Shown here piece after piece: positions 38,599-51,033 of a stretch of DNA of 64,000 nucleotides. Below the pieces are notes generated by a model. The model saw only the letters and a list, made by a program, of their open reading frames with translations. It searched no databases and was not told where the DNA came from. The DNA comes from Immundisolibacter sp. Its GTDB lineage: Bacteria > Pseudomonadota > Gammaproteobacteria > Immundisolibacterales > Immundisolibacteraceae. How positions within the stretch are numbered: the stretch's first letter is position 1; each line of letters begins with the position of its first letter. The stretch lies in the NCBI RefSeq assembly GCF_014359565.1, contig NZ_JACIZD010000002.1, positions 368,501-432,500 on the forward strand. Direction: 5' to 3'. The translations under genes and the position numbers were made by a program.

Positions 38599-40764
38599 AT
38601 GCCCTCATCCGTTCGGCGCTCGCTCGCCATCGCTGTCCTGGCCACGCTATCCGGCCCGCTCGCGGCCGAGACCCGCATCGTCATCACCGCCCCCGGGGAA
38701 ACCGGCGGCCAGACCTTGAACACCTCGATCCTGGACCAAGCGGCCCTTGCACCGCTGCGCTACCGCAGCAGCGATACCGCCAGCCTGCTGCGCGACCTGC
38801 CCGGCGTGAGCCTGCGCGGCGCCGGTGGTGTGTCCAGCCTGCCGGCCATCCACGGCCTGGCCGATGACCGGCTGCGCATCAAGGTCGACGGCATGGACCT
38901 GGTGTCGGCCTGCCCCAACCACATGAACTCGCCGCTGTCGTATCTGGACCCGACGGCGGTGGCGCGCATCGCCGTCTATGCCGGCGTCACGCCGGTCAGC
39001 GTCGGCGGCGACAGCATCGGCGGCACCATCGTCGTCGATTCGGCGCCGGCGGCGTTTGCGGCGCCCGGCCAAACCCGCGTGACCGGCGAGGCCGGCGCCT
39101 TTTACCGCAGCAACGGCGAGGCCCGCGGCGCGCACATCGCCGCCGGCGTGGCCGGGGCCAATGCCAGCTTCCTGTACACCGGCGCCGGCACCGAGGCCAA
39201 CAACTACGACGCCGGCGACGCGTTCAAGCCGGCCGGTCCGGCGGCGCTGGGCCGCGGCTGGCTGGACGGCGACGAGGTCGGCTCGAGCGCCTACAAGGCC
39301 ATCAACCAAGCCGGCCGGCTGGCCCTGCGTGGCGATGGGCATCTGCTGGAACTGAAATATGCCCGCCAGCACATCCCCTACGAGGGCTTTCCCAACCAGC
39401 GCATGGACCTGACCGACAACCAAAGCGATCAGGTGAACCTTGCCTACACCGGCCAGTACCGCTGGGGTGAGCTCAAAACCCGCCTCTACCACGACGCCAC
39501 CGACCACCGCATGAACTTCGGCGACGACAAGCAGTTTTATTACGGCGACGCGCCGGGCATGCCGATGGCAAGCGAGGGCAGGAACACCGGCGCCACGCTC
39601 AGCGCCGCCATGCCGCTCACCGCCACCGGCACGCTGCGCATCGGCAGCGAGTACCAGCGCTACCGGCTCGATGACTGGTGGTCGCCGTCGGGCAGCGGCA
39701 TGATGATGGCGCCGGGCACCTTTTGGAACATCAACGACGGCCAGCGCGACCGCTACGCCGTGTTCGGCGAATGGGAAAGCCGCTGGAGCGCGCAATGGCA
39801 AGGCCTGCTGGGCGTGCGCCACGAGACGGTCAGGATGGATGCCGGACCGGCCGCCGGCTACAGCATGATGTACGCGGCCGACGCCAACGCATTCAACGCC
39901 AGAAACCACGACAAGACCGACCACAACTGGGACGCGACGGCCCTGGCGCGCTTCGCCCCGGATGCCCGGCAGACCTTCGAGCTGGGACTGGCCCAGAAGA
40001 CCCGCTCGCCGAATCTTTACGAGCGCTATACCTGGTCGACCCTGGCCATGGCGGCGGTCATGAACAACTTCGTTGGCGACGGCAACGGCTACGTCGGCAA
40101 TCTGGACCTTGACCCTGAAATCGCCCGCACGGTGAGCCTGGCCGCCGACTGGCACGACGCCGCGCAGGCGCGCTGGAACATTCGCCTGAGCCCCTACTAC
40201 ACCCGCGTCGAGGACTACATCGACGCCCGCTGCCTGGGCACATGCACAGCCCGGCAGTTCAACGTGCTCAAGTACGACAACGCATCCGCGCGCCTGTACG
40301 GCGTCGACCTGTCCGGCTCGGTGCGGCTCGGCAGCACGCCCGATTTCGGCGACTTTGCCCTGCGCGGGGTGCTCAACTACGTCGACGGCAAGAACCGCGA
40401 CAGCGGCGACGACCTGTACGACGTCATGCCGCTGGATGTACGGCTGACGCTCACGCAGAGCCTCGGCCGCTGGAGCAACGCGCTCGAATCCGAATGGGTG
40501 GGCCGCAAGGACCAGGTCTCGGACCTGCGCAACGAGGTCGAAACCGCCGGCTATAACCTGCTGCACCTGCGCAGCGCCTATCAGTGGCGGCAGGTGCGCC
40601 TGGATGCCGGCATCGAGAACCTGCTCGACAAGCACTACGCGCTGCCGCTGGGCGGCACCTACCTGGGCCAGGGCCGGACCATGTCGATCAACGGCATTCC
40701 CTGGGGCACCGCCGTGGCCGGGCCGGGCCGCTCCTTCTACGTGGCCGTCAATTACAGCTTCTGA
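38599..40764 (+). CDS. oprC: TonB-dependent copper receptor, OprC/NosA type
   Basis: A 721-residue outer-membrane receptor: signal peptide (about 1-24, cut after LAAE), plug domain (about 45-150) and a 22-strand barrel ending in the C-terminal Phe (VNYSF). C105 and M109 (SACPNHMN) and H303/M305 (DHRMNF) reproduce the CxxxM and HxM copper ligands known in P. aeruginosa OprC. Met-rich loops (GSGMMMAPG, SMMYAAD) add to this. It likely imports copper across the outer membrane using TonB. It is monocistronic, divergent from thrS, and followed by a strong hairpin. Confidence 0.88.
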   Translation: MPSSVRRSLAIAVLATLSGPLAAETRIVITAPGETGGQTLNTSILDQAALAPLRYRSSDTASLLRDLPGVSLRGAGGVSSLPAIHGLADDRLRIKVDGMDLVSACPNHMNSPLSYLDPTAVARIAVYAGVTPVSVGGDSIGGTIVVDSAPAAFAAPGQTRVTGEAGAFYRSNGEARGAHIAAGVAGANASFLYTGAGTEANNYDAGDAFKPAGPAALGRGWLDGDEVGSSAYKAINQAGRLALRGDGHLLELKYARQHIPYEGFPNQRMDLTDNQSDQVNLAYTGQYRWGELKTRLYHDATDHRMNFGDDKQFYYGDAPGMPMASEGRNTGATLSAAMPLTATGTLRIGSEYQRYRLDDWWSPSGSGMMMAPGTFWNINDGQRDRYAVFGEWESRWSAQWQGLLGVRHETVRMDAGPAAGYSMMYAADANAFNARNHDKTDHNWDATALARFAPDARQTFELGLAQKTRSPNLYERYTWSTLAMAAVMNNFVGDGNGYVGNLDLDPEIARTVSLAADWHDAAQARWNIRLSPYYTRVEDYIDARCLGTCTARQFNVLKYDNASARLYGVDLSGSVRLGSTPDFGDFALRGVLNYVDGKNRDSGDDLYDVMPLDVRLTLTQSLGRWSNALESEWVGRKDQVSDLRNEVETAGYNLLHLRSAYQWRQVRLDAGIENLLDKHYALPLGGTYLGQGRTMSINGIPWGTAVAGPGRSFYVAVNYSF

Positions 40765-40773
40765 TTATTGCGG

Positions 40774-40808
40774 GGGCGGGCACGGCAGAACCCCTGCCGT
40801 GCCCGCCC
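40774..40808. terminator. 15-bp perfect hairpin between convergent oprC and DUF779 genes
   Basis: A 15-base perfect stem (40774-40788 with 40794-40808) and loop AACCC. No T-run follows on either strand, but its strength and place between two converging genes suggest a bidirectional transcription stop. Confidence 0.65.
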
Positions 40809-40850
40809 GCGCGTACTGCCAATTCGCCAGATCAGCGCAAGGCCAACCGC

Positions 40851-41248
40851 TCAGGACCGGAGCGCTTGCGGCGGCTGCGTGACCAGCGCCGCCCATTCGG
40901 CGTCATCGAACAGCCGCGAGCGGCTGTGAAAGCGCATCCCCTCGGGGCCTTCGAGCGAAAACATGCCGCCGCGACCGGGCACGGCATCGATGATGATCTG
41001 GGTGTGCTTCCAGTACTCGTACTGGGCCGCGCCGATGTAGAACGGCTGGCCGCCGATGTCCCCCAGGTACACGTCCTGCTCGCCCAGCAGCAGCTCACCG
41101 CGCGCATAGCACATGGGCGAGCTGCCGTCGCAGCAGCCACCGGACTGGTGGAACATCAGCGGCCCGTGCCGGGCCACCAGGCGCGCGATCAGCGCCAGCG
41201 CGGCCGCGGTGGCCACCACCCGCGGCGGGGCGGCTGCCGGCTCGGCCA

Positions 41249-41249
<1 letters not shown>
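40851..41249 (-). CDS. DUF779 protein associated with aldehyde dehydrogenase
   Basis: A 132-residue protein with the DUF779 core: GPLMFHQSGGCCDGSSPMCY, DVYLGDIGGQPFYI, and WKHTQIIIDAVPGRGGMFSLE. The cysteine cluster C-C-x5-C suggests metal or redox binding, but no function is established. DUF779 genes commonly lie beside ExaC/AcoD-type aldehyde dehydrogenases; here the start overlaps the dehydrogenase stop (TGATG), so expression is coupled. Confidence 0.88.
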
Positions 41250-42769
<1,520 letters not shown>

Positions 42770-42847
42770 GGGGGTCTCCTCCTGCGGATGGGGGGTATGC
42801 TGCGCTCGCCATCTTAAACTGCCGTCACCGACCCCACCGGAGGCTTT

Positions 42848-43375
42848 ATGCGACGCACGCTGACTGCCCTGCTGCTGCTGTTTCTGCCGGCACTGGCCAG
42901 CGCCGCCGAACCGCCCGCCGAAGGCGCCGCCGCGCCGGCTTTCAGCCTGCCGGATCAGGCCGGCAAGACACACGCGCTGGCCGACTATGCCGGGCGCTGG
43001 CTGGTGCTGTATTTCTATCCGAAGGACGACACGCCCGGCTGCACCACCGAGGCCTGCAACTTCCGCGACGACATCGTGCGCATTCGCAGGTTGGGCGCCG
43101 AGGTGGTCGGCGTGAGCGTGGATGACGTCGCCTCGCACGCGGACTTTGCCGCCAAGCACAAGCTACCGTTTACGCTGCTGGCAGACGAGGGCGGCAAGGT
43201 GGCCGAGTCCTACGGCGCGCTGCGTGACCTGATGGTGGTGAAGATGGCCAAGCGCCAGACCTACATCATCGACCCGCAGGGCCGCATCGCCCGCCGCTAT
43301 CTGGAGGTCGACCCGCAGACCCACGCCGCTGAGGTAGTGGCCGACCTGGAGCGGCTTCAAAAGGCCGGCGACTGA
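42848..43375 (+). CDS. Periplasmic peroxiredoxin (PrxQ/BCP type)
   Basis: A 175-residue protein with a signal peptide (about 1-20, ALASAAEP) and a peroxiredoxin domain. The peroxidatic and resolving cysteines lie five residues apart ([11 protein letters not shown]), as in PrxQ/BCP. It would reduce peroxides in the periplasm with thioredoxin-like partners; most BCPs are cytoplasmic, so the signal peptide is notable. It is single, divergent from the aldehyde dehydrogenase. Confidence 0.9.
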   Translation: MRRTLTALLLLFLPALASAAEPPAEGAAAPAFSLPDQAGKTHALADYAGRWLVLYFYPKDDTPGCTTEACNFRDDIVRIRRLGAEVVGVSVDDVASHADFAAKHKLPFTLLADEGGKVAESYGALRDLMVVKMAKRQTYIIDPQGRIARRYLEVDPQTHAAEVVADLERLQKAGD

Positions 43376-43479
43376 TCGCCATCCGCGCCGTGGCGGTTCG
43401 ACAGGGCGCCAGTTAAGCTTTGCCGCAGGCCGCGCACCGGCCCCACCCCAACGACAAGCATTCGCCCGAGGAGACGACG

Positions 43480-45108
43480 ATGCACGGCCTGATCATGAAC
43501 TACCCGCTGACGCTGACATCGATCCTGCGCCGGGCCAGGGACCTGTTCGCCGATGGCCAGATCGCCACCCGCGAACCCGGCGGCGTGCATCGTTATACCT
43601 ATGGCGAGTTCTATGACCGGGTGCTGCGCCTGATGGGAGCCCTGCGGGCCGCCGGCGTGAAGCCCGGCGACCGGGTGGGAACCTTCGCCTGGAACCGCTA
43701 CCAGCACCTGGAGCTGTACTTCGCCGTGCCGTGCCTGGGCGCGGTGCTGCACACGCTCAACATCCGTCTGTCCACCGATCAGCTGACGTACATCATCAAT
43801 CACGCCGACGACAGCATGATCTTCGTCGACGAATCGCTGGCCGAGCAGCTGGCGCCGGTGCAGGAGCACTGCAAGGGCGTGCGCCGGTTCGTGGTGATGC
43901 GCGAGGGCGGTGGCGAGCACTTCGGCCTGCGCGGCGAAACCGAGTACGAGGATTTTCTGGCCGGCGGACAGCCGCTGGCCGAGCTGCCGGAGCTCGACGA
44001 GAACACCGCCTGCGCCATCTGCTACACGTCGGGCACCACCGGCAATCCGAAAGGTGCGGTGTACAGCCACCGCGCCTTGTACCTGCACACCATGGCAATC
44101 GGCATGACCGACGTGATGGGTTTCTCGCAGCTGGACAGCGCGCTGGTGTTCGTGCCCATGTTCCACGTCAACGCCTGGGGGCTGCCGTTCGCGGGGGTGA
44201 TGTTCGGCGGCAAGCTGGTGTTTCCCGGCCGCAACCCGCAGGCCGCCGACGTGGTGGATCTGATCCGCGGCGAAGAAGTGACCTTCGCCGCCGGCGTGCC
44301 CACCATCTGGATGCTGGTCGACCAGTACCTGCAGCAGCACGGCGGCGATCTGAAGCCGCTGCAGCGCGTGGCCTGTGGCGGTTCGGCGGTGCCAGCGGCG
44401 CTGATGCGCGCCTTCGACGAGCGCTACGGCGTGCCGATCGTGCAGCTGTGGGGCATGACCGAGCTGTCGCCGCTGGGCACCGTGTCGCGCCTGAAGCGCC
44501 GTATGCGCGACGCCAGTGCCGAGGAGCAATACGCGGCGCGCCTGAAGGCCGGTATCCCGGTGCCGGGCATCGAGATGCGCATCGAGGGTCCGGATGGCCA
44601 GATCCTGCCCCGCGACGGTCAAAGCGTCGGCGAGCTGGTGGTGCGCGGGCCGTGGGTGATCAGCAGCTATTTCAAGATGGAAGGCGCCGGCAAATCCTTC
44701 ACCGAGGACGGCTGGTTTCGCACCGGCGACGTGGCGGCGCTGGACGCCGACGGCTACATGCGCATCGCCGACCGGGTCAAGGATTTGATCAAGTCCGGCG
44801 GCGAGTGGATTTCCAGCGTCGACATGGAAAACGCGCTCATGGCGCACCCGGCGGTGGCCGAGGCAGCGGTGGTGGGGCGTCCGGACCCGAAATGGGACGA
44901 GCGACCGGTGGCTTTCCTGGTGCCCCGGCCGGGCCGCGAGGCGGAGCTGACGCCGGCCGCCGTGCAGGAATTCCTGGGCGGCAACGGCGACTTCGCCAAG
45001 TGGCAGATTCCGTATGCCGAGGACATCCACCTGATCGACGCCATCCCGCGCACTTCGGTCGGCAAGTTCGACAAGAAGGTGCTGCGGCGCCAGTTCGATC
45101 AGGCCTGA
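43480..45108 (+). CDS. AMP-forming acyl-CoA ligase (long-chain/medium-chain fatty-acid type)
   Basis: A 542-residue adenylate-forming enzyme. The P-loop-like [17 protein letters not shown], the A5 motif [28 protein letters not shown] and the A10 lysine region [14 protein letters not shown] are intact. It activates carboxylic acids with ATP and CoA; medium- or long-chain fatty acids are most likely, but an aryl acid cannot be excluded. GAGGAG lies six bases before ATG 43480. It stands alone, followed by a REP-like element. Confidence 0.9.
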   Translation: MHGLIMNYPLTLTSILRRARDLFADGQIATREPGGVHRYTYGEFYDRVLRLMGALRAAGVKPGDRVGTFAWNRYQHLELYFAVPCLGAVLHTLNIRLSTDQLTYIINHADDSMIFVDESLAEQLAPVQEHCKGVRRFVVMREGGGEHFGLRGETEYEDFLAGGQPLAELPELDENTACAICYTSGTTGNPKGAVYSHRALYLHTMAIGMTDVMGFSQLDSALVFVPMFHVNAWGLPFAGVMFGGKLVFPGRNPQAADVVDLIRGEEVTFAAGVPTIWMLVDQYLQQHGGDLKPLQRVACGGSAVPAALMRAFDERYGVPIVQLWGMTELSPLGTVSRLKRRMRDASAEEQYAARLKAGIPVPGIEMRIEGPDGQILPRDGQSVGELVVRGPWVISSYFKMEGAGKSFTEDGWFRTGDVAALDADGYMRIADRVKDLIKSGGEWISSVDMENALMAHPAVAEAAVVGRPDPKWDERPVAFLVPRPGREAELTPAAVQEFLGGNGDFAKWQIPYAEDIHLIDAIPRTSVGKFDKKVLRRQFDQA

Positions 45109-45163
45109 GCGCCAGCAGTCCGGCCGGGCGCGCCGATGCGCGGCCACGGCCTCCCATTCCGAG

Positions 45164-45236
45164 TGTGGGAGACCCGCCCTCGGGCCGAATGCTTGATCGA
45201 AGATTCTGAAGATTCGCGGCGGGGCGGCGCTCCCAC
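45164..45236. repeat. REP-like element with GTGGGAG/CTCCCAC borders
   Basis: TGTGGGAG at 45164-45171 is mirrored by CTCCCACA at 45229-45236, so the 73 bp can fold as one long hairpin. The left part matches the element at 8099. Lying between the acyl-CoA ligase and moeB genes, which converge, it resembles repetitive extragenic palindromes common in Pseudomonas and Xanthomonadales. Confidence 0.7.
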
Positions 45237-45262
45237 AAGGGCAGCGCCACCATGGATGCGGC

Positions 45263-46030
45263 TCAGGCCGGTGCCCGCCGGGCCTGGCAGACCGGACAGT
45301 CCGGATCCTGGCGCAGGCCGATGGCGCGCCACTCGCTGCGCCGGCCGTCGAAGATCAGCAGCCGCCCGGCGAGGCCGGTTTCCATGCCCAGCAGCACTTT
45401 GAGCGCCTCCAGTGCCTGCATGGCGCCGATCACGCCGACCACCGGCGGCAGCACGCCAACCCGCGCGCAGTGCTCGGCCTCGGCGCCGGCATCGCGGTAC
45501 AGGCAGCGATAGCAGGGCGCATCCGGCCGGTCCAGGCGGAACACCGACACCTGGCCCTCGAAGCGGATGGCGGCGCCCGACACCAGCGGCTTGCGGGCCG
45601 CCGCGCAGGCGGCGTTGATGGCAAAGCGGGTATCGAAGTTGTCGGTGCAGTCCAGTACCAGATCCACGGCCGCCACCTGCGCGGCCAGCGTATCGGCGTC
45701 CATGCGGCCGGTAATCGGCGTGACGCGGATGGTCGGATTGAGCGCCAGCAGCGCGTCGCGGGCCGATTCGGCCTTGGGCCGGCCAACGTCCGCCGTGCGG
45801 TGCAGCACCTGCCGGTGCAGATTGGAGACGTCCACCTGGTCGTGATCGGCCACCACCAGTTCGCCCACCCCGGCACCGGCCAGGTACAGGGCAGCCGGCG
45901 AGCCCAAGCCGCCCAATCCGACGATCAGCACGCGCGCCTCCAGCAACCGCAGTTGGCCAGCGAAGTCCACCTCCGGCAGCACCAGCTGACGGGCGTAGCG
46001 GTGCAGTTCGTCGTCGTTCAGTTCGCGCAT
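45263..46030 (-). CDS. moeB: MoeB/ThiF-type adenylyltransferase
   Basis: A 255-residue E1-like enzyme: nucleotide-binding VLIVGLGGLGSPAALYLAGAGVG, DHDQVDVSNLHRQVLH, the adenylating Asp in LVLDCTDNFDTRFAIN, and two CxxC pairs (PCYRC, CPVC) that bind zinc. MoeB adenylates the C-terminal glycine of MoaD for molybdopterin synthesis; ThiF does the same for ThiS. Location after prfA-prmC is the usual one of moeB. It overlaps prmC by 13 bases. Confidence 0.9.
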   Translation of the reverse strand: MRELNDDELHRYARQLVLPEVDFAGQLRLLEARVLIVGLGGLGSPAALYLAGAGVGELVVADHDQVDVSNLHRQVLHRTADVGRPKAESARDALLALNPTIRVTPITGRMDADTLAAQVAAVDLVLDCTDNFDTRFAINAACAAARKPLVSGAAIRFEGQVSVFRLDRPDAPCYRCLYRDAGAEAEHCARVGVLPPVVGVIGAMQALEALKVLLGMETGLAGRLLIFDGRRSEWRAIGLRQDPDCPVCQARRAPA

Positions 46031-46884
46031 GGCAGGCGACCGAAGGTGACGCGCGGCCGACCGGCCAGGTCGGCGTGGGTGGCGATGGCGTCGAAGGCCC
46101 AGGCGGCCAGCAGCGCGCGCACCGCCGGGGCTTGATCGGCCCCGTGCTCCAGCAGCAGCCCGCCGCCGGGCGAAAGATGCGTCGCGCTGCCGGCGATGAT
46201 CGCCGCCAGATCGGCCAGGCCAGCGTCGCCAGCGACCAGCGCCGCGCGCGGCTCGCAGCGCACGCCGTCGCCCTCCAGGCAGGCGTCGTGCGCGGCGATG
46301 TAGGGCGGATTGCTGACGATCAGGTCGAAGCGCTCACCGGCCAGCGGCGCGAACCAGTCGCCGTGCCGGAACTCCACGCTCGAACCCAGCCGCGCGGCAT
46401 TGCCGGCGGCCACCGCCAGCGCAGCGGCGCTGCGGTCGGTGGCGACGATCTGCCAGTGCGGCCGCGCGCTGGCCAGCGCCAGCGCGATGGCACCGCTGCC
46501 GGTGCCAAGATCGGCCAGCCGGCCGCATTCGCCCATGCGCGCCAGTGCCAGCTCCACCAGCAGTTCGGTCTCGGGACGCGGCACCAGCACCTCCGGCGTG
46601 ACGTCGAGCTCCAGCGACCAGAAGCCCTGCCGGCCGCGCAGATAGGCCATCGGCTCGCCGGCCAGGCGGCGCTGGAGCAGGGTCTCGAAACGGGCCAGCG
46701 CCGCAGCGTCCGGGCGCTGCTCACCATGGGCCAGCAGCCAGGTACGCGGCACGTCGAGTGCCAGCGCCAGTAGCAGGGCGCAATCGCCCGCCGCGGCGCT
46801 GTTGTCGGCGCAGCGCCGGCGCGCCGCGGCCAACACTGCCTGCACGGTCGGCCCGGCGTGTTCGGTTGCGGCAACGCCGCTCAT
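46018..46884 (-). CDS. prmC: Release factor glutamine methyltransferase
   Basis: A 288-residue SAM-dependent enzyme. Helical N-terminal domain (1-80), [29 protein letters not shown] (SAM site) and NPPY at residues 192-195, the glutamine-binding motif. It methylates the GGQ glutamine of release factors 1 and 2. The gene directly follows its substrate gene prfA with a 4-base overlap. ATG 46884 fits the family length. Confidence 0.95.
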   Translation of the reverse strand: MSGVAATEHAGPTVQAVLAAARRRCADNSAAAGDCALLLALALDVPRTWLLAHGEQRPDAAALARFETLLQRRLAGEPMAYLRGRQGFWSLELDVTPEVLVPRPETELLVELALARMGECGRLADLGTGSGAIALALASARPHWQIVATDRSAAALAVAAGNAARLGSSVEFRHGDWFAPLAGERFDLIVSNPPYIAAHDACLEGDGVRCEPRAALVAGDAGLADLAAIIAGSATHLSPGGGLLLEHGADQAPAVRALLAAWAFDAIATHADLAGRPRVTFGRLPCAN

Positions 46885-47966
46885 GCGATCCCCAGGATCA
46901 TCAGCTGCTCGGCCTCGTACTCGCGCCGCAGCGGTTCGATCAGGGCGTCCAGGTCGCCGGCCATCACCTGATCGATCTTGTACAGGGTCAGGTTGATGCG
47001 GTGGTCGGTGACGCGGCCCTGCGGGAAGTTGTAGGTGCGGATGCGCTCGGAGCGGTCGCCGGAACCGACCAGGCTGCGCCGGGTGGCGGCTTCCTGGGCA
47101 TGCTGGCGCTGGCGTTCGGCCTCCAGCAGGCGGGATTTGAGCAGCGCCATGGCACGGGCGCGGTTCTTGTGCTGCGAGCGCTCGTCTTGGCACTCCACCA
47201 CGGTGCCGGTCGGCAGGTGGGTGATTCGGATGGCCGAATCGGTCTTGTTGACGTGCTGGCCGCCGGCCCCGGAGGCGCGGAAGGTGTCCACCCGCAGGTC
47301 GGCGGGGTTGATCGGAATGTCGTCGACTTCGTCGACTTCAGGCAGGACGGCGACCGTGCAGGCCGAGGTATGGATGCGGCCCTGCGCCTCGGTGACCGGC
47401 ACGCGCTGCACGCGGTGGCCGCCGGACTCGAACTTCAGGCGCGCGTACACGCCGCGGCCCTCGATGCGCACGATCACTTCCTTGTAGCCGCCGTGCTCGC
47501 CCTCGTGCGCGCTGACGATCTCGCACTGCCAGCCCTGCGCTTCCGCGTAGCGCAGGTACATGCGCAGCAAATCGCCGGCAAACAACGCCGCCTCGTCGCC
47601 GCCGGTGCCGGCGCGGATTTCCAAAAAGATGTTGCGACGGTCGTCCGGGTCGGCCGGCAACAACAGGTGTTGCAGTTCGGCTTCGATGTCGGCCAGGCGC
47701 TGCTGGAGCTCGGGCAGCTCCTGGCGGGCCAGTTCGCGCAGCTCCGCATCGTCGCCGGCTGCCAGGGTCTGCGCCTCTTCGAGCGCGGCCAGGGTGTCCA
47801 GGTAACGGCGGTACGCGTCGGTGGTCGGCGTCAGCTCGGCATGCTCGCGTGCCAGGGCGGCGTAGCGCTGGCCGTCGTCGGACAGGGCCGGGTCCGAGAG
47901 CAGCACGGTCAGCTCCTGGTTACGTTCGCTGGCCAGGCGCAGGCGGGTTTCGATGGACGGTTTCAT
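46881..47966 (-). CDS. prfA: Peptide chain release factor 1
   Basis: A 361-residue RF1: stop-codon recognition PVT at 190-192 (PxT type, UAA/UAG), GGQ at 235-237 (SGAGGQHVN), and the C-terminal domain. It releases the nascent chain at stop codons, and Q237 is the PrmC target. The operon is hemA-prfA-prmC-moeB, all joined by short overlaps. Confidence 0.97.
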   Translation of the reverse strand: MKPSIETRLRLASERNQELTVLLSDPALSDDGQRYAALAREHAELTPTTDAYRRYLDTLAALEEAQTLAAGDDAELRELARQELPELQQRLADIEAELQHLLLPADPDDRRNIFLEIRAGTGGDEAALFAGDLLRMYLRYAEAQGWQCEIVSAHEGEHGGYKEVIVRIEGRGVYARLKFESGGHRVQRVPVTEAQGRIHTSACTVAVLPEVDEVDDIPINPADLRVDTFRASGAGGQHVNKTDSAIRITHLPTGTVVECQDERSQHKNRARAMALLKSRLLEAERQRQHAQEAATRRSLVGSGDRSERIRTYNFPQGRVTDHRINLTLYKIDQVMAGDLDALIEPLRREYEAEQLMILGIA

Positions 47967-49222
47967 TGAGTTTCGTCAAAGCCCAGCAGGCGGCGGGCGG
48001 CGTCCAGCAGGGCCGCGTCGCCCTGCTCGCCGGCGCGGCGAATCCGCACCGACGGGCCGTGGGCGAGTTTGTTGGTCAGGTCGTGCGCCAGGCGCTGGAT
48101 CACCTGCTCCGGCGGGCGGCCGCGGCGCAGGTCGGCCAGCGCGCGCTCGGTTTCAAGATCGCGCGTGCGCAGCATGCCGCCGCGCAGCGCCCGCACCAGC
48201 GGCACCGCCTGCTGGGCGTTGCACCATTCCATGAAAGCGTCGACCTGGCTGTCGACGATGCGCTCGGCCTCGCCGACCGCCGCCTGGCGCGACTGCAGGC
48301 CCTCCTGCACCACGCCGCGCAGGTCGTCCACGGTGTACAGGTACACGTCGCGCAGGCTGGACACCTCGGCCTCGATGTCGCGCGGCACGGCCAGATCCAC
48401 CAGGAACATCGGCCTGCGACGTCGGGCCTTGAGCGCACTCTCCACCGTGCCCTTGCCCAGGATCGGCAGCTCGCTGTTGGTGGACGACAGCACGATGTCG
48501 GCCCGCTCCAGCAGCGACGGCACGGCGGTCAGCGGCACCGCTTGCGCGCCGTAGGGCGCGGCCAGTTGCTGGGCGCGGGCCAGAGTGCGATTGGCGATCG
48601 TGATTCGCTTCACGCCCTGGCCGTGCAGGTGGCGCAGGGTCAGTTCGGCGGTGTCGCCGGCCCCGATGATCAGCGCCGAATGCTGGGCAAGATCGCCGAA
48701 AATCTGCCGCGCCAGCGTCACCGCCGCAAAGGCGACCGACACCGGATTGGCGCCGATTGCGGTGTCGGTGCGGATGCGCTTGGCGACCGCAAACGCCTGC
48801 TGGTAGGCGCGGCCCAGCCACTTGCCGACGCCGCCCACGCGACGGGCAAGATCATAGGACTCCTTCAGCTGGCCCAGGATCTGTGGTTCGCCGACCACCA
48901 GCGAGTCCAGGCCGCCGGCCAGGCGAAACATGTGCCGCGCCGCCAGCGGACCGCGAAAGATGGCCAAGTACGGATCGATCGGTTGCTGCAGGCCGGCGCA
49001 CACGGTACGAAACCAGTCCAGCGCGCCGGTCGAGTCCGCCGATCCGACCGCCGCCACCAGCTCGGTGCGGTTGCAGGTCGACAGCAGGCTCGCTTCGGCC
49101 ACGTCCGGCTGCAACAGCAAGGAGCGCAGTAGCGCCTCCATGCGCTCGGGCAGGATGGCCACCCGCTCGCGCACGTCCAGCGGCGCGGTGTGGTGGTTGA
49201 TGCCCAGGGCGAGTAACTGCAT
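47963..49222 (-). CDS. hemA: Glutamyl-tRNA reductase
   Basis: A 419-residue enzyme making glutamate-1-semialdehyde from Glu-tRNA, the first committed step of C5 tetrapyrrole synthesis. The catalytic C50 ([10 protein letters not shown]), the [14 protein letters not shown] block, the NADPH site ([17 protein letters not shown]) and the C-terminal dimerisation domain are present. ATG 49222 aligns C50 with E. coli. It is divergent from a TPR-lipoprotein gene, as in Pseudomonas. Confidence 0.97.
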   Translation of the reverse strand: MQLLALGINHHTAPLDVRERVAILPERMEALLRSLLLQPDVAEASLLSTCNRTELVAAVGSADSTGALDWFRTVCAGLQQPIDPYLAIFRGPLAARHMFRLAGGLDSLVVGEPQILGQLKESYDLARRVGGVGKWLGRAYQQAFAVAKRIRTDTAIGANPVSVAFAAVTLARQIFGDLAQHSALIIGAGDTAELTLRHLHGQGVKRITIANRTLARAQQLAAPYGAQAVPLTAVPSLLERADIVLSSTNSELPILGKGTVESALKARRRRPMFLVDLAVPRDIEAEVSSLRDVYLYTVDDLRGVVQEGLQSRQAAVGEAERIVDSQVDAFMEWCNAQQAVPLVRALRGGMLRTRDLETERALADLRRGRPPEQVIQRLAHDLTNKLAHGPSVRIRRAGEQGDAALLDAARRLLGFDETQ

Positions 49223-49347
49223 GTCGAGGTGACGGCGGGTCAGGTAGCTCGGCCGTACGCCGGGCGCATAATAGTCAGCGAACACGCACCCGCCCGTCGC
49301 TTGCGGGCTACTGGAACCGACGCCCTGCCCACTGGGTCTTAAGCGGC

Positions 49348-51033
49348 ATGCGCAAACAATTGCTTACCCTGGTCGCCGGCTCGATGCTGCTGGGCTGTGC
49401 CAGCCCACCGCCTGCATCGCCGCCGGCCGCCATCGCGACCCTGCGCGACACCCGCCGCGACGAGGCGGTGCTCGCGCTGCTGCTGGCCGACATGGCCGCG
49501 CAGCACGGCGACTACGCCCAGGCGGCGGCCAAGTATACCGCCGTGGCCGAACAGGCCCGCGATGCCGAGCTTGCCCGGCGCGCCGTACAGGCCGCGCTGT
49601 ACGGTCAGGACGTGCCGGCCGCGATTGCCGCTGCGCAAGCCTGGCAGCGCATCGAGCCGCAAAGCGTCGACGCGGCGCAGCTGTTGACCGGCCTTGAACT
49701 GCAACGCGGCAACGCCGAGGCTGCGCGCACGCACCTGCGCAGCTTGCTGGCACTCAAGAATTTCAGCAGCCGCCAGGACTACCTGAATCTGGTGCGCTTG
49801 CTGAACCAGAACGTCCCACCCGAAACGCTGCTGGGCGTGCTCGACGCGCTGCTCGAAAGTCGCCCGGATGATCCGGAAGCCCTGTTTGCCTACAGCCTTG
49901 CCGCCACGGGTCTGGGGCAGGCGCAGCGTGCCGACAAGCCGTCCGCCCGGCTGCTGGAATTGCAGCCCGGCGTCGACGAAGCGCTGCTGCTGCGGGCGCA
50001 GGTCCTGCTGCAGACCGGCCAGTCGCAGGCCGCAAGCGAATTGCTGCGCGGCTTCCTGAAGGCCCATCCCCGGCACGCACAGGCGCGCCTGACACTGGCC
50101 CGGGTACTGCTGGAAGAGAAGGATTACGCCGGCGCCCGGGATGCCTTCGAGACAGTACTGAAACAGGACCCCGCCAACGGCGATGCGCGCCTGGCGGCAG
50201 CCTTGCTGGCCGGACAGCTCGGCGACCGACGCACGGCGCGGGCACAGCTGCTGAAACTGGCCGGCGACGAGAAACGCGCCGACCAGGCGAATTTCTATCT
50301 TGGCAAACTCGCCGAAGACGCTGGCAATCCGGCGCAGGCGATCGACCACTACGCCCGGGTCAAGGCCGGCGAACACTATCTCGATGCGCTGCTGCGACGG
50401 GCAAACCTGCTGGCGCAGCAGGGCGATCTGGACGCCGGCGTGGCGCTGCTGGCGGCAGCGGCTTCAGAGTCCGAGGACAACCGGACGCGGTTGTTGCTGG
50501 CGCAGTCCGACCTGTTGCTGCAAGGCAACCGCGCGCTCCAGGCCGAGGCACTGATCAACGAGGCGCTGGCGCAGGAGCCCGACAGCATGGACCTGCTGTT
50601 CGCCCGCTCGATGGTGCTCGAAAAGCTCAACCGCACCGCCGAGATGGAGCAGGATCTGCGCCGTATTCTGGAAATCGACCCCAAGAACGCCAACGCGCTG
50701 AACGCCTGGGGCTACACGCTGGCCGATCGCGGCGAGCGCCTGGACGAGGCGCACACACTGATCAGCCGCGCACTGGAGCAATCACCCGACAACCCCTACA
50801 TCCTGGACAGTCTGGGCTGGGTGCTGTTCCGCAAGGGCGACCTGGTCGGCGCGGAGAGCTACCTGCGACGGGCACTCAGCCTGCTGCCGGATGCCGAGGT
50901 CTACGCCCACCTGGCCGAGGTGCTGCACGCACAGGGACGCACCGACGAGGCCCGCAAAGTTCTGGCCGAGGGCCTGGACAAGTCGCCGAAGGACGCCCGC
51001 CTGCTGGGCGTGCAGAGCAAACTCGACCCGTGA
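49348..51033 (+). CDS. TPR-repeat lipoprotein
   Basis: A 561-residue lipoprotein: lipobox LLGC (cleavage near residue 16), then tandem tetratricopeptide repeats to the end (for example ALNAWGYTLADRGERLDEAHTLISRAL, DSLGWVLFRKGDLVGAESYLRRALSL). It should be anchored in the outer membrane facing the periplasm and serve as a scaffold; the partner is unknown. The same gene lies between hemA and lolB in Pseudomonas. It overlaps lolB by 4 bases (GTGA). Confidence 0.9.
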   Translation: MRKQLLTLVAGSMLLGCASPPPASPPAAIATLRDTRRDEAVLALLLADMAAQHGDYAQAAAKYTAVAEQARDAELARRAVQAALYGQDVPAAIAAAQAWQRIEPQSVDAAQLLTGLELQRGNAEAARTHLRSLLALKNFSSRQDYLNLVRLLNQNVPPETLLGVLDALLESRPDDPEALFAYSLAATGLGQAQRADKPSARLLELQPGVDEALLLRAQVLLQTGQSQAASELLRGFLKAHPRHAQARLTLARVLLEEKDYAGARDAFETVLKQDPANGDARLAAALLAGQLGDRRTARAQLLKLAGDEKRADQANFYLGKLAEDAGNPAQAIDHYARVKAGEHYLDALLRRANLLAQQGDLDAGVALLAAAASESEDNRTRLLLAQSDLLLQGNRALQAEALINEALAQEPDSMDLLFARSMVLEKLNRTAEMEQDLRRILEIDPKNANALNAWGYTLADRGERLDEAHTLISRALEQSPDNPYILDSLGWVLFRKGDLVGAESYLRRALSLLPDAEVYAHLAEVLHAQGRTDEARKVLAEGLDKSPKDARLLGVQSKLDP

